Positions 1-6,965 of a DNA stretch of 20,283 nt are shown here, one piece after another. Below the pieces are notes generated by a model. That model was not told where the DNA came from. It searched no databases and saw nothing but the letters and a program-made list of their open reading frames with translations. Every line of letters begins with the position of its first letter. The first letter of the stretch is position 1. This stretch comes from JANOBJ01 sp031411575 (GTDB lineage Bacteria > Pseudomonadota > Gammaproteobacteria > Burkholderiales > Burkholderiaceae_C): contig JANOBJ010000019.1 in assembly GCA_031411575.1 (NCBI GenBank), forward strand, positions 1 to 20,283, in the 5' to 3' direction. The position numbers and the translations under genes are program-made.

Positions 1-777
1 CCAGGTGTCAGAGCCGACCAGGAATCGGTTGGGGTATTTGAGGATCAGTTCGCGCCAATCGGGGCAGAGCTTGCCGCCCTCGCAGGTCAGGCCGGGGCGG
101 TACGACAGCTCGCCCATCAGCAGCGGGTATTTGGCGAACAGATCGTTCACGCGCGGCGCAGGCACGCCGCCGATGCCGGTGTGCGCCCAGATCAGGCGCA
201 TCTTTTGACCGTTGCTGGGCGTGTTGGCCATCAGCAAGTCAATCGCCGCGTCGTCCACATGGGCCAGTACGGCGAGGCCTTTTTCCTCGGCCAGCGCCAT
301 GAGTTTTTTGGCGACGGGGCCGTTGGCGTTGGTGCTGTCGTAGAGGTGGAATTCACCGATACCGCGGTAGGGGCCGGCGGGGGTGCCGCGGGCCAGTTCG
401 TCGAGAACCATCTGGTAGATGCTGTCGTCGCGGAACCAGTTGTCGTAGTCGGCGCGGTTGCGGTAGAGGCGGATGAAGGGCACCACCGTCACGCCGGCGG
501 CCTGCGTCTGCGCGCGCGCGGTGGCCAGCGCGCGGGTACCGTCATTGGGCCGCGAGTTGGCGATGATGGCCTTGACGCCGCTTTTTTGCATGCGCGCCAG
601 CACGTCAGCCAGCGGGTGCGGCGATTGGGCTTCGTCGTTGTAATGCAGGTGCGCGTCGAACAGCGGGCCGCCGTAGCCGGCGGTCTGTGCCGTTGCATTG
701 AATGCTATTGAATAAATAGCAAACAATGACCATCCGACAAGGACCTGAGGGCTAAAACGCTTGAAAAATGGCGTCAT
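1..777 (-). CDS. Exported amidohydrolase-family protein (3' end outside window)
   Basis: This reads as a metal-dependent hydrolase of the amidohydrolase (TIM-barrel) superfamily. From the ATG at 777 the frame stays open for 259 codons to the window edge, so the C-terminus is missing. Candidate metal ligands are seen at the expected places: H43 and H45 (DAHLH), E142/H144 (GEFHLY), H173 (LAHVDD), H199 (WAHTG) and D257 (GSDTW). Residues 1-30 look like a signal peptide (K6, R7, a hydrophobic stretch, then NATAQ), so the protein is probably periplasmic. Its substrate cannot be read from sequence. It lies 59 bp downstream of the dienelactone hydrolase on the same strand, probably co-transcribed. 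There is no clear Shine-Dalgarno sequence. Oddity: residues about 2-26, nearly the whole signal peptide, are encoded by a copy of a dispersed repeat (701-773). Confidence 0.85.
   Translation of the reverse strand, partial: MTPFFKRFSPQVLVGWSLFAIYSIAFNATAQTAGYGGPLFDAHLHYNDEAQSPHPLADVLARMQKSGVKAIIANSRPNDGTRALATARAQTQAAGVTVVPFIRLYRNRADYDNWFRDDSIYQMVLDELARGTPAGPYRGIGEFHLYDSTNANGPVAKKLMALAEEKGLAVLAHVDDAAIDLLMANTPSNGQKMRLIWAHTGIGGVPAPRVNDLFAKYPLLMGELSYRPGLTCEGGKLCPDWRELILKYPNRFLVGSDTW
701..773 (+). repeat. Dispersed ~70-bp palindrome-headed repeat, copy 1
   Basis: The palindrome TGCTATT (703-709) / AATAGCA (715-721) is followed by a conserved tail that includes ATGACCATCCGAC, AGGAC and GCTTGAAAA. 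It aligns without gaps to copy 4 (17183-17255) over the whole length with few mismatches, and more loosely to copies 2 and 3 on the minus strand. The copy lies inside the 5' end of the amidohydrolase gene, in the reverse orientation relative to that gene, and encodes its signal peptide. Repeats of this general form (GCTATT...AATAGC plus a tail) are, to my recollection, common in Comamonadaceae genomes. Confidence 0.8.
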
Positions 778-836
778 GAGGGTCTTTCGGGCCAGCGGCC
801 GGGGGTCACGGATTTCCGCCGGAAGTCAGCCGACGG

Positions 837-1520
837 TCAACCCACGTGCTGGGCAAAAAACGCCAGCGTGCGCTCGCGCGCGAGCTTGGCGGCGGCCTCG
901 TTGTACGAGCCGCGCTGGTCGCAGTTGAAGCCGTGGTTGGCGGCGTACACCTGCACCTGCACCTTGGGCTGCGCCTTCTTAAACGCCTCGACTGTGTCGT
1001 TCGGAATCCAGTGGTCCTGGTCGCCAAAGTGGGCGAGCACGGGCACCTTCGGCGTGCGCGCGGCTTCCTCGGGCGCGGTCATGCCGCCACCGTAATAGGG
1101 CGCGGCGGCGGCAATACCGTCCAGCAGGCAGGCGCTGCGCCAGGTCAGCAGGCCGCCCCAGCAGTAGCCCACCACGCCGACCTTGCCGGCTTGCGCGGCG
1201 TGGTTGATGGCGGCCTGGATGTCGGGCATGACGCCGGGCGCAGGCAGGCCCTCGACCGCGGTCTTCAGGCCAAAGCCGGCGTTCATGTCGGCCTCGGTAT
1301 AGCCCAGGTCCACGCCGGGCTTGACGCGGTGAAAGGTGGACGGCGCCACCGCCAGATAGCCGGCAGCCGCATAGCCATCGGCCACCGAGCGGATGTGCGA
1401 ATTGACGCCAAAGATCTCCTGCAGCACCACGATGCCGCCCTTGGCCTTGCCCACGGGTTGCGCCACGTAGGCCGGGAAAACGGTGCCGTCGGCGGCGGTG
1501 AGGTCGATAAAACTGCCCAT
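837..1520 (-). CDS. Dienelactone hydrolase family protein
   Basis: This 227-residue alpha/beta-hydrolase has the size and motifs of dienelactone hydrolase (carboxymethylenebutenolidase). That enzyme opens dienelactone to maleylacetate in chloroaromatic degradation, although many family members act on other esters or lactones. The catalytic triad is visible: nucleophile C120 in GYCWGG, D169 in FGDQDHWIP and H196 in ANHGFNCD. E35 (LQEIFG) is the conserved glutamate that orients the cysteine. There is no signal peptide, so it is cytoplasmic. The ATG at 1520 follows AAGGAGA at good spacing. It begins 48 bp after the isomerase-like gene and is followed by the amidohydrolase, so the three probably form one transcript. 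Confidence 0.92.
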   Translation of the reverse strand: MGSFIDLTAADGTVFPAYVAQPVGKAKGGIVVLQEIFGVNSHIRSVADGYAAAGYLAVAPSTFHRVKPGVDLGYTEADMNAGFGLKTAVEGLPAPGVMPDIQAAINHAAQAGKVGVVGYCWGGLLTWRSACLLDGIAAAAPYYGGGMTAPEEAARTPKVPVLAHFGDQDHWIPNDTVEAFKKAQPKVQVQVYAANHGFNCDQRGSYNEAAAKLARERTLAFFAQHVG

Positions 1521-1568
1521 GAAAATTCTCCTTGATTGAAAAAAATCGGTGTGGTGGTGGTGCTGCCC

Positions 1569-2168
1569 TCAGGCCGCCAGCCGCCGCTGCAAAAAGTCGA
1601 GCCGGTCTTGGCCCCAGAAGATTTCGCCGTCCACCACGTAGCTTGGCGCACCGAACACCCCGGCGTCAATCGCCTCGCGGGTGTGGGCGTCGTAGCGGGC
1701 CTGCACGGCCGGCTCTTGCGCGCGCTCGACCAATACGGCCGGCAGCCCGCATTCGACCAGCAATTCGGCCAGCGTGGCCGGGTTGGCGATGTCGCGCTCT
1801 TGCGCCCACACGGCGGCAAACACGGCGCCGGCCAGACGCAGCGCGGCCGGCCCGCCAGCGTGCAGGTCGGCCGCGATGATCACGCGGGCTGACGGGTCGC
1901 CCGCCACCGGGAAAAACTTGGGCTGCACGTTGAGCGGCAGGCCCATCGCATCACGAAAGCGCGCCAGATCGACCAGCCGGTAGGCCTGGCGCTGCGGCGC
2001 GCGCTGGCCCAGCGGCAGGCCGCCCGAGACGGCGAAAATCTTCCCGTAGTCGGCCGGCTTCACCCGGACGGTGGCGCCATGCGCCTGGGCCATGGCGGCA
2101 AAGCGCGCGTGGCCGAGATACGTCCATGGACTTTGGGGCGAAAAGTAGTAGTCGATCGTCAAGCCCAT
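1569..2168 (-). CDS. 2-hydroxychromene-2-carboxylate isomerase-like protein (DsbA/kappa-GST fold)
   Basis: The 199-residue protein has the thioredoxin-like fold of the NahD/kappa-class GST group. NahD isomerises 2-hydroxychromene-2-carboxylate in naphthalene degradation using glutathione. Visible features are the N-terminal YYFSPQSPWTYLG (residues 7-19), where other family members have SP-S--TYL, and the C-terminal GAPSYVVDGEIFWGQDRLD (173-191) with the cis-proline loop and glutathione-site signature. No CxxC is present, so it is not a disulphide oxidoreductase. The ORF could extend upstream, but the ATG at 2168 is preferred because GAGGAG precedes it and homology begins there. It heads the minus-strand hydrolase run and is divergent from the SDR gene. 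No other naphthalene genes are in the window, so the true substrate is uncertain. Confidence 0.88.
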   Translation of the reverse strand: MGLTIDYYFSPQSPWTYLGHARFAAMAQAHGATVRVKPADYGKIFAVSGGLPLGQRAPQRQAYRLVDLARFRDAMGLPLNVQPKFFPVAGDPSARVIIAADLHAGGPAALRLAGAVFAAVWAQERDIANPATLAELLVECGLPAVLVERAQEPAVQARYDAHTREAIDAGVFGAPSYVVDGEIFWGQDRLDFLQRRLAA

Positions 2169-2245
2169 GGTCGTCTCCTCGGTGTTGTAATGCCGGTGCG
2201 GTTGTGGTTGTAACTGAACCGTCAACATTCTGCAGGAGACAGGGC
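2169..2245. promoter_or_regulatory. Divergent intergenic region, isomerase / SDR
   Basis: These 77 bp separate the start codons of two divergent genes and must hold both promoters unless one lies inside a gene. Ribosome binding sites are clear at each end (GAGGAG for the minus gene; AGGAGA at 2234-2239 for the plus gene). The stretch contains two TTGTAA hexamers 17 bp apart on the plus strand. I cannot pick convincing -35/-10 pairs. Confidence 0.4.
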
Positions 2246-3016
2246 ATGAACCAACTGGCGAACCGGGTGGAGAACCGGGTGGCCTTGATCACCGGCGCGA
2301 GCCGTGGCATCGGCGCGGCAACCGCGCTGCTGGCCGCGCAAAAAGGGTGGGCGGTGGCTGTGAACTACACCGCCAACGCAGACGCGGCCGAGGCGGTGGT
2401 GCGCGCCATCACCGAAGGCGGTGGCACGGCGCTGGCCGTGCAGGCCGACGTGGCCAACGAGGCGCAGGTGCTGGCGATGTTTGCCACCATCGACGCCCGG
2501 CTGGGCCGGCTCGGCGCGCTGGTCAACAACGCGGGCGTGGTGGATGCGACGGCGCGGGTGGACGAGATGAGCGTGGCGCGGCTGCGGCGCATGTTTGACA
2601 TCAACGTGGTGGGGTCTTTCGTGTGCGCGCGCGAGGCGGTGCGGCGCATGAGCACGCGGCACGGCGGCAGCGGCGGCACCATCGTCAACGTATCCAGCGC
2701 GGCCGCGCGGCTGGGCGCGCCCGGGCAGTACGTGGACTACGCGGCGGCCAAGGGCGCGATCGACACCTTCACCATCGGCCTGGCGAAAGAGGTGGCGGCA
2801 GAAGGCATCCGCGTCAACGCGGTGCGGCCGGGGCTGATTGAGACCGAAATCCATGCCTCGGGCGGCCTGCCCAACCGCGTGCGCGAGCTGCAGCATCTGG
2901 TGCCGATGCAGCGCGGCGGCAGCGCCGAAGAAGTGGCGCAAGCCATCGTCTGGCTGCTGTCAGACGAGGCCAGCTACACCACGATGTCGCTGCTGGATGT
3001 GTCGGGCGGGCGCTGA
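2246..3016 (+). CDS. SDR family NAD(P)-dependent oxidoreductase
   Basis: This 256-residue classical short-chain dehydrogenase/reductase resembles glucose-1-dehydrogenase and FabG-like members. The cofactor motif TGASRGIG is at 16-23, NNAG at 94-97, catalytic Ser at 150/151 (NVSS), Tyr165 and Lys169 in YxxxK, and NAVRPG at 191-196. The C-terminus ends LLDVSGGR, as is usual for this class. The start at 2246 is chosen because AGGAGA lies just before it; the frame is open further upstream, but that part overlaps the divergent gene. The sequence after beta-2 (VNYTANADAAE) lacks an acidic residue at the usual NAD-selecting site, which favours NADP. The substrate is unknown. It is divergent from the hydrolase cluster and 58 bp before marC. 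Confidence 0.92.
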   Translation: MNQLANRVENRVALITGASRGIGAATALLAAQKGWAVAVNYTANADAAEAVVRAITEGGGTALAVQADVANEAQVLAMFATIDARLGRLGALVNNAGVVDATARVDEMSVARLRRMFDINVVGSFVCAREAVRRMSTRHGGSGGTIVNVSSAAARLGAPGQYVDYAAAKGAIDTFTIGLAKEVAAEGIRVNAVRPGLIETEIHASGGLPNRVRELQHLVPMQRGGSAEEVAQAIVWLLSDEASYTTMSLLDVSGGR

Positions 3017-3074
3017 CGGACGCGCGCCTCACCTGCCAGCTTCATCCCCAGCCCCACCCCCACAATAGGCCCCC

Positions 3075-3707
3075 ATGGATTTCAAACCGCTGATCACGCT
3101 GCTGGCAATCGTCAACCCGCTGGCCATCGTGCCATTCTTCATCCACTACACGCAGGGCTTCACGCGCGAGCAGCGGCGCCACACCATCCAGGTGTCGGCG
3201 TTCAGCGCGTTCGCGGTGATCGCCACCAGCGCGCTGCTGGGCCTGCAGATTCTGGAGTTCTTCAGCATCTCGCTGGCGAGCTTTCAGGTCGGCGGCGGCA
3301 TGCTGCTGCTGATCAGTTCGATGAACATGCTCAACGCGCAGCCGGCCGAGGCCAAGCGCGACACCAACGAGATGCAGGAAGGTGCCGCCAAGGCCGCGAT
3401 GGGCGCGAGCATCGCGGTGGTGCCGCTGACGATTCCGCTGCTGACCGGCCCGGCCACCATGTCCACCGTGGTGATCTACGCCGAGAAGGCCAAGCACTTC
3501 TGGCAGCTCATGACGCTGGTGGGCTACGGCGTGGTGATTGGCCTGGCCACGGCGCTGTGCTTCTCGCTGGCCGGCCCGATTGCGCGGGTGCTCGGCAAGA
3601 CCGGCATCAACGTGATGACGCGCCTGATGGGCCTGATCCTGGCGGCGCTGGCGGTCGAGGTGATGGCCGACGGGCTGTCCAAGCTGTTTCCGGCCCTGGC
3701 ACGCTGA
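3075..3707 (+). CDS. MarC family integral membrane protein
   Basis: The protein is 210 residues with about six hydrophobic segments and fits the MarC/UPF0056 family of inner-membrane proteins, whose function is still unknown despite the historical 'multiple antibiotic resistance' name. Family landmarks are NPLAIVPFF (14-22), the FQVGGGMLLLISSMNML stretch (70-86), AVVPLTIPLLTGPATMSTV (114-132) and GINVMTRLMGLILAALAVE (177-195), ending in MADGL. There is no Shine-Dalgarno sequence before the ATG; instead a C-rich stretch and CACAAT (3061-3066) sit about 8 bp upstream, compatible with a leaderless transcript. The gene converges on the cyclic-nucleotide-binding gene, with a repeat filling the gap. 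Confidence 0.92.
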   Translation: MDFKPLITLLAIVNPLAIVPFFIHYTQGFTREQRRHTIQVSAFSAFAVIATSALLGLQILEFFSISLASFQVGGGMLLLISSMNMLNAQPAEAKRDTNEMQEGAAKAAMGASIAVVPLTIPLLTGPATMSTVVIYAEKAKHFWQLMTLVGYGVVIGLATALCFSLAGPIARVLGKTGINVMTRLMGLILAALAVEVMADGLSKLFPALAR

Positions 3708-3773
3708 TTTGACGCCAAACAGGCCCGAGGTCCGCTTCCCCTGGTCATAGTTTGCTACTGTTTTTGTAGCAAG
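3708..3773 (-). repeat. Dispersed ~70-bp palindrome-headed repeat, copy 2
   Basis: Read on the minus strand, the element begins CTTGCTAC...GTAGCAAA and continues with CTATGACCA, AAGCGGAC and TTTGGCGTCAAA, matching copies 3 and 4 position by position. It starts right after the marC stop codon and fills the gap between two convergent genes. Its right palindrome arm carries the TAG stop of the cyclic-nucleotide-binding protein (3755-3757), so the final residues LLQKQ are encoded by the repeat. The hairpin could also help end transcription from either side, but no T-run is present. Confidence 0.75.
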
Positions 3774-4315
3774 TTGACGAGCTGGTTGCTGGTGTTGCGC
3801 AGGCGCTGCGCGAGCAGCTGGGTGATCTTGACGAGCAGCTTGGCGCCCACCGCGGGTTCGCTGCGGATCAGATGCGCCACCGCCGCGCGGCACAGCACGC
3901 CGAACTCAACCGTCTCGATGGCGGTGCAGGTGGCGTAGCGCGGCTCACCGTCCAGCATCGACATTTCGCCCACCGCGGCGCCGGCCTTGACCACGCCCAG
4001 CCGCGACACCGTGCCGCCATTGGGCTCGCCGCGCACTGTGCTGCGCCGCGTCACGTCGACCGTGCCGCTGAGCACCAGCATCATCCAGTCGCCGGGCTGG
4101 CCCTCGGCGATCAGCACCTGGCCGGGTTGCGCCTTGACCTGCAGCATCACGGCGCCCAGCGTGTCCACCTCGGCCGGGCTGAAATCTTCCAGCAGCGGCG
4201 ACTGCGTGATCTGCGGGCCGCGTGCTGACAGGCGGATGCAGTGGCCCAGCACCTCCAGCCCGGCTTCCTCCAGCGCGGCGCGCTGGGTGTCGGTGCAGCT
4301 GATCACGGCAGACAT
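3755..4315 (-). CDS. Cyclic nucleotide-binding domain protein
   Basis: This 186-residue protein contains a CRP/cNMP-type beta-barrel at about 40-150. The phosphate-binding cassette is recognisable: G116-E117 (VGEMSML) and R126 in EPRYATCTA, the positions that contact ribose and the cyclic phosphate in CRP. There is no helix-turn-helix region: the C-terminal 35 residues form one leucine-rich helix (LLVKITQLLAQRL), so it is a sensor or partner protein rather than a DNA-binding regulator. It begins 18 bp after the auxiliary lipoprotein stop and looks like the last gene of the Mla-type operon. The start at 4315 has no strong RBS, which fits translational coupling. Which nucleotide it binds cannot be read from sequence. 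Confidence 0.88.
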   Translation of the reverse strand: MSAVISCTDTQRAALEEAGLEVLGHCIRLSARGPQITQSPLLEDFSPAEVDTLGAVMLQVKAQPGQVLIAEGQPGDWMMLVLSGTVDVTRRSTVRGEPNGGTVSRLGVVKAGAAVGEMSMLDGEPRYATCTAIETVEFGVLCRAAVAHLIRSEPAVGAKLLVKITQLLAQRLRNTSNQLVNLLQKQ

Positions 4316-4333
4316 GGTTGAACCCGCTGCGGC

Positions 4334-5047
4334 TCAGGGCTGGCGCGCCGGCGCGGGAGCGGCTGGCGGCGCGGAAGCGACCGGCACGGTTTCGAGCCAC
4401 TGCACCAGCTCTTGCACCGCGGCGTCGGTGGCGTCAGCCAGCGCGCGCACGCCGCCCGGCGCGTCGCCACTGGGCGCCGGGCGCTGCGCGATCACGCTGC
4501 GTTGCGCCAGAAGCTTTTCGCCGCCGGGCGTGGCCTCAAGCAGCGTGGCGCGCAGCCGCACCAGGCCGTTGCTCTTCTCGGGCGCGTCAAACAGGTGGCT
4601 GAACTCTTCCACATCCACCCGCAGGATGCGCGGGCGCGCGCCATCGGGCGTGGCCAGTGCGCTGGCTTCGTCAGCACCCAGCACGGCACGGCGCTGGCTT
4701 AAAGCGGCGCGCAGGCGCTGGTACACCAGCTGGGCCGGAGGCATGCTCCAGCGGGCCTGCGCGTAAGGGCGCAGCTGGTTGGCGTCGGTATACGCCAGCC
4801 GGTACAGCACGGCATTACCGTCAAACGCGGGCGAGGCATCAACCTCGGCGAGGCTGATGGGCGGCAGCGGCGCCAGCCGGGTGGACGGGGCCGTAGCCAC
4901 CAGGCCGGGGCCAAAGTCATACAGCGTGGCGCGCTGCGGCTTCTCGGGCAGCGCGCAACCGCCCAGCAACGCGGTTATCAAGCCGAATGCGGCTGTTGTC
5001 CGCTTCCACTGGTTGTTTTTAGCTATTATTTTCATAGCAAATGCCAT
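4334..5047 (-). CDS. ABC-type transport auxiliary lipoprotein (PqiC/DUF330-like)
   Basis: The 237-residue protein has a lipoprotein signal peptide ending in LLGGC (Cys31), followed by a beta-rich domain of the ABC_trans_aux type: ATLYDFGP, then NAVLYRLAYTDANQLRPYAQARWSMPP, then a LRVDVEEFSHLFD strand. Such lipoproteins partner MCE proteins in envelope lipid transport, anchored in the outer membrane or periplasm. The ATG at 5047 lies 4 bp past the mlaD-like stop; the alternative ATG at 5035 would give MKIIAKN and still a full signal peptide. The C-terminus is a proline/alanine-rich tail. Oddity: residues about 3-26 are encoded by repeat copy 3, so the export signal derives from a dispersed repeat. 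It is fourth in the operon. Confidence 0.85.
   Translation of the reverse strand: MAFAMKIIAKNNQWKRTTAAFGLITALLGGCALPEKPQRATLYDFGPGLVATAPSTRLAPLPPISLAEVDASPAFDGNAVLYRLAYTDANQLRPYAQARWSMPPAQLVYQRLRAALSQRRAVLGADEASALATPDGARPRILRVDVEEFSHLFDAPEKSNGLVRLRATLLEATPGGEKLLAQRSVIAQRPAPSGDAPGGVRALADATDAAVQELVQWLETVPVASAPPAAPAPARQP
4971..5041 (-). repeat. Dispersed ~70-bp palindrome-headed repeat, copy 3
   Basis: On the minus strand the element reads TTTGCTATG, a 4-nt A/T stretch, then AATAGC, and continues with ACCAG, GGAAGCGGAC and TTCGGCTTGATAA. It matches copies 2 and 4 in order and spacing, at about two thirds identity by eye to copy 2. It is the most diverged copy and is wholly coding: it supplies the signal peptide of the auxiliary lipoprotein, in the forward orientation relative to the gene. 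Confidence 0.65.
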
Positions 5048-5051
5048 TTCT

Positions 5052-6050
5052 TCAGGGCTTGGCTGCGGGGGCGGAAAAACCGGGTTCGCCAGGGCCGGGC
5101 GGTACCGCCCCGCTGCCGAACAGCAGCGACTGCGGGTTGTCATTGATGCTGTTGACCGCGCGGCTGGCCTGACGCGCGGCGCGCGAGGCGTCGTTGCTGG
5201 CGCGGTTGATGCGCGGCAGTGTGGTGGCATTGAGCGTGGTGGCGCTGGCGGCAAAGGCGTCGGTGCCATCGGCCAACTTGTCGATCGGGCCGCCCTTGTC
5301 ATTGAAGCGCTGCGCGGTGCGGGTCAGTTCGGTGGCGGTCTTGCGCAGTTCGGTTGCGGTGCTGCCGGCCTCGGTAGCGGCGCCTTGCAGCGCGCGCATG
5401 GTGCTGCGCGTCTCCTGCACAAACAGCGGGATGTTGACGCGGTCCGGCCCGAGCTGGGCCTTGAGCAGGGCGTCCAGGTTCACCGACAGCGTGCTGACGC
5501 TGCTGGCCGCCGTGCCCAGTTGCTGCACGGCCACCACCAGCTCTTTCTGGTTCTCGGGGCTGAGCAGCTGGTTGACGCGCTGCGTGGCCTCGCTCACCTG
5601 CGTGATCATGGTCGTGCCCGCGTCGGTGAGCTTGCTCAGCAGCCCCTGGCGCAGCGGAATGCGGGTGGGGTTGTCCAGGCTGGTGGCCAGCGCGGTTTTG
5701 GATTCGCCGCTGTCGTCCAGCGCAATGAACGCCAGCCCGGTGACGCCCTGGAATCCGAGCGTGCCGAAGGTGGAGGTGGTGACGGGCGTGCTCTCGTCCA
5801 CCGAGATGCGCACCAGCACGTTGCCGGCCACTTTCGGGTCGAAGCCGATTGACACCACCTTGCCCACCGAGACGCCCTTGAAGCGCACCGCCGCCTGCGG
5901 CTGCAGGCCGGTGACGGCCTCGCGCGAGGTGAGTTCGTAAACGTTCTTAACGCCGGCGTCACGCGTGAGCCAGATCGCCAGTGCCACGGTCAGTGCGGCG
6001 ATCAGCAGCACGAACAGGCCGGCTGCGAGGGCGTGTGCCTTGTTTTCCAT
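5052..6050 (-). CDS. MlaD family (MCE domain) lipid-transport protein
   Basis: This 332-residue protein has one N-terminal membrane helix (about 8-29) and an MCE domain (about 38-114; VYELTSREAVTGLQPQAAVR, GVSVGKVVSIGFDP, GTLGFQGVTGLAFIAL). A long alpha-helical region (about 140-295, rich in Ala, Thr and Ser) follows, then the tail NPQSLLFGSGAVPPGPGEPGF, a C-terminal pattern I recognise from MlaD-like proteins of Burkholderiales. In the Mla pathway the MCE protein is the inner-membrane-anchored periplasmic part that carries lipid between the ABC transporter and outer partners. This one is about twice the length of E. coli MlaD, so it is a paralogous system, closer to the PqiB/YebT or plant TGD2 style in having a long helix. 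It sits 14 bp after the ATPase gene. Confidence 0.92.
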   Translation of the reverse strand: MENKAHALAAGLFVLLIAALTVALAIWLTRDAGVKNVYELTSREAVTGLQPQAAVRFKGVSVGKVVSIGFDPKVAGNVLVRISVDESTPVTTSTFGTLGFQGVTGLAFIALDDSGESKTALATSLDNPTRIPLRQGLLSKLTDAGTTMITQVSEATQRVNQLLSPENQKELVVAVQQLGTAASSVSTLSVNLDALLKAQLGPDRVNIPLFVQETRSTMRALQGAATEAGSTATELRKTATELTRTAQRFNDKGGPIDKLADGTDAFAASATTLNATTLPRINRASNDASRAARQASRAVNSINDNPQSLLFGSGAVPPGPGEPGFSAPAAKP

Positions 6051-6064
6051 AGGTCAGTGCCTTT

Positions 6065-6877
6065 CTAGACGACGAACGGGTATTCGCGCAGCAGCTCCAT
6101 CGCGCGCTGGCCCCGTTCGCCAAGGAAAAAATCATGAATGAAGGGGTGCGGAAACGCAATCACGTCGCGCGGCGCGCCGGCAATGATCACGTGCCGGTCA
6201 GCCAGCACGGCAATGCGCGTGCTCAACTCAAACAGGGTGTCCAGGTCGTGCGTGACCATCACCACGGTCAGGCCCAGCTCGCGGTGCAGCGAGCGCAGCA
6301 GCGCGCAGAACCCGTCCGAGCTGTCCGGGTCCAGACCAGCGGTGGGTTCGTCGAGCAGCAGCAGTGGTGGGTCCATGATGAGCGCGCGCGCCAATGCCAC
6401 GCGCTTGACCATGCCGCCCGACAGGTCGGACGGCATCTTGGTGGCGTGCTCGGGGCCGAGACCCACCATCTGCAGTTTCACCAGCGCAGCGTCCAGGATC
6501 ATGTCGTCAGGCAGCACCTTGAGCTCGCGCAGAGGAAACGCGATGTTCTCGATCACGTTGAAGGCCGAGAACAGCGCGCCATGCTGGAACAGCATGCCCA
6601 CGCGGCTGGCGGCGCCACGCTCGCCCAGCCGCGATGCGGGCTGGCCCAGTACCTCGATGCGCCCGCGCGTGGGCGTCTCCAGCCCGAGCATCTGGCGCAG
6701 CAGCACCGTCTTGCCGGTGCCCGAGCCCCCCACCAGTGAAAACACCTCGCCGCGGGCGATCTGCAGGTTCAGATCTTCATGCACCACGAAATCACGGTTA
6801 CCGTTGCGGAACACCGTCCACAGGTTCTGGATGTCGACGACGAACGCGCCGTCGAAGCGGGAGACGTCATCGGTCAT
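6065..6877 (-). CDS. MlaF-like ABC transporter ATP-binding protein
   Basis: A 270-residue ABC ATPase. Walker A GGSGTGKT is at 50-57, the Q-loop glutamine at 98 (LFQHGALF), the signature LSGGM at 152-156, Walker B LLLLDE at 172-177 and the switch histidine at 210. The LSGGMVKRVALARAL form and the GALFSAFNVIENIAFPL segment are typical of MlaF-type ATPases that power MlaE permeases. It would drive phospholipid movement at the inner membrane. The ATG at 6877 is preferred: the frame is open further upstream, but that stretch runs through the intergenic gap and into the permease gene. The RBS is weak. Downstream is the MCE gene at 14 bp; upstream is the permease at 88 bp. Confidence 0.93.
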   Translation of the reverse strand: MTDDVSRFDGAFVVDIQNLWTVFRNGNRDFVVHEDLNLQIARGEVFSLVGGSGTGKTVLLRQMLGLETPTRGRIEVLGQPASRLGERGAASRVGMLFQHGALFSAFNVIENIAFPLRELKVLPDDMILDAALVKLQMVGLGPEHATKMPSDLSGGMVKRVALARALIMDPPLLLLDEPTAGLDPDSSDGFCALLRSLHRELGLTVVMVTHDLDTLFELSTRIAVLADRHVIIAGAPRDVIAFPHPFIHDFFLGERGQRAMELLREYPFVV

Positions 6878-6965
6878 GGTTTCGCCGCCGGGCCGCCCCA
6901 AGGCGAAACACGGCCACCTCGGGGGGCAGGGAGCCACACGCAGTGGGCGACCGTGGGGGCTGTAT

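Noticed and set aside
3042..3893. A 283-codon minus-strand open frame across marC and the start of the cNMP gene region
   Set aside because: It overlaps two recognised genes in other frames and has Gln/His/Arg-rich shadow composition.
4779..5852. Long plus-strand frame opposite the lipoprotein and MCE genes
   Set aside because: Shadow frame; the minus-strand genes have domain structure, signal sequences and operon context.
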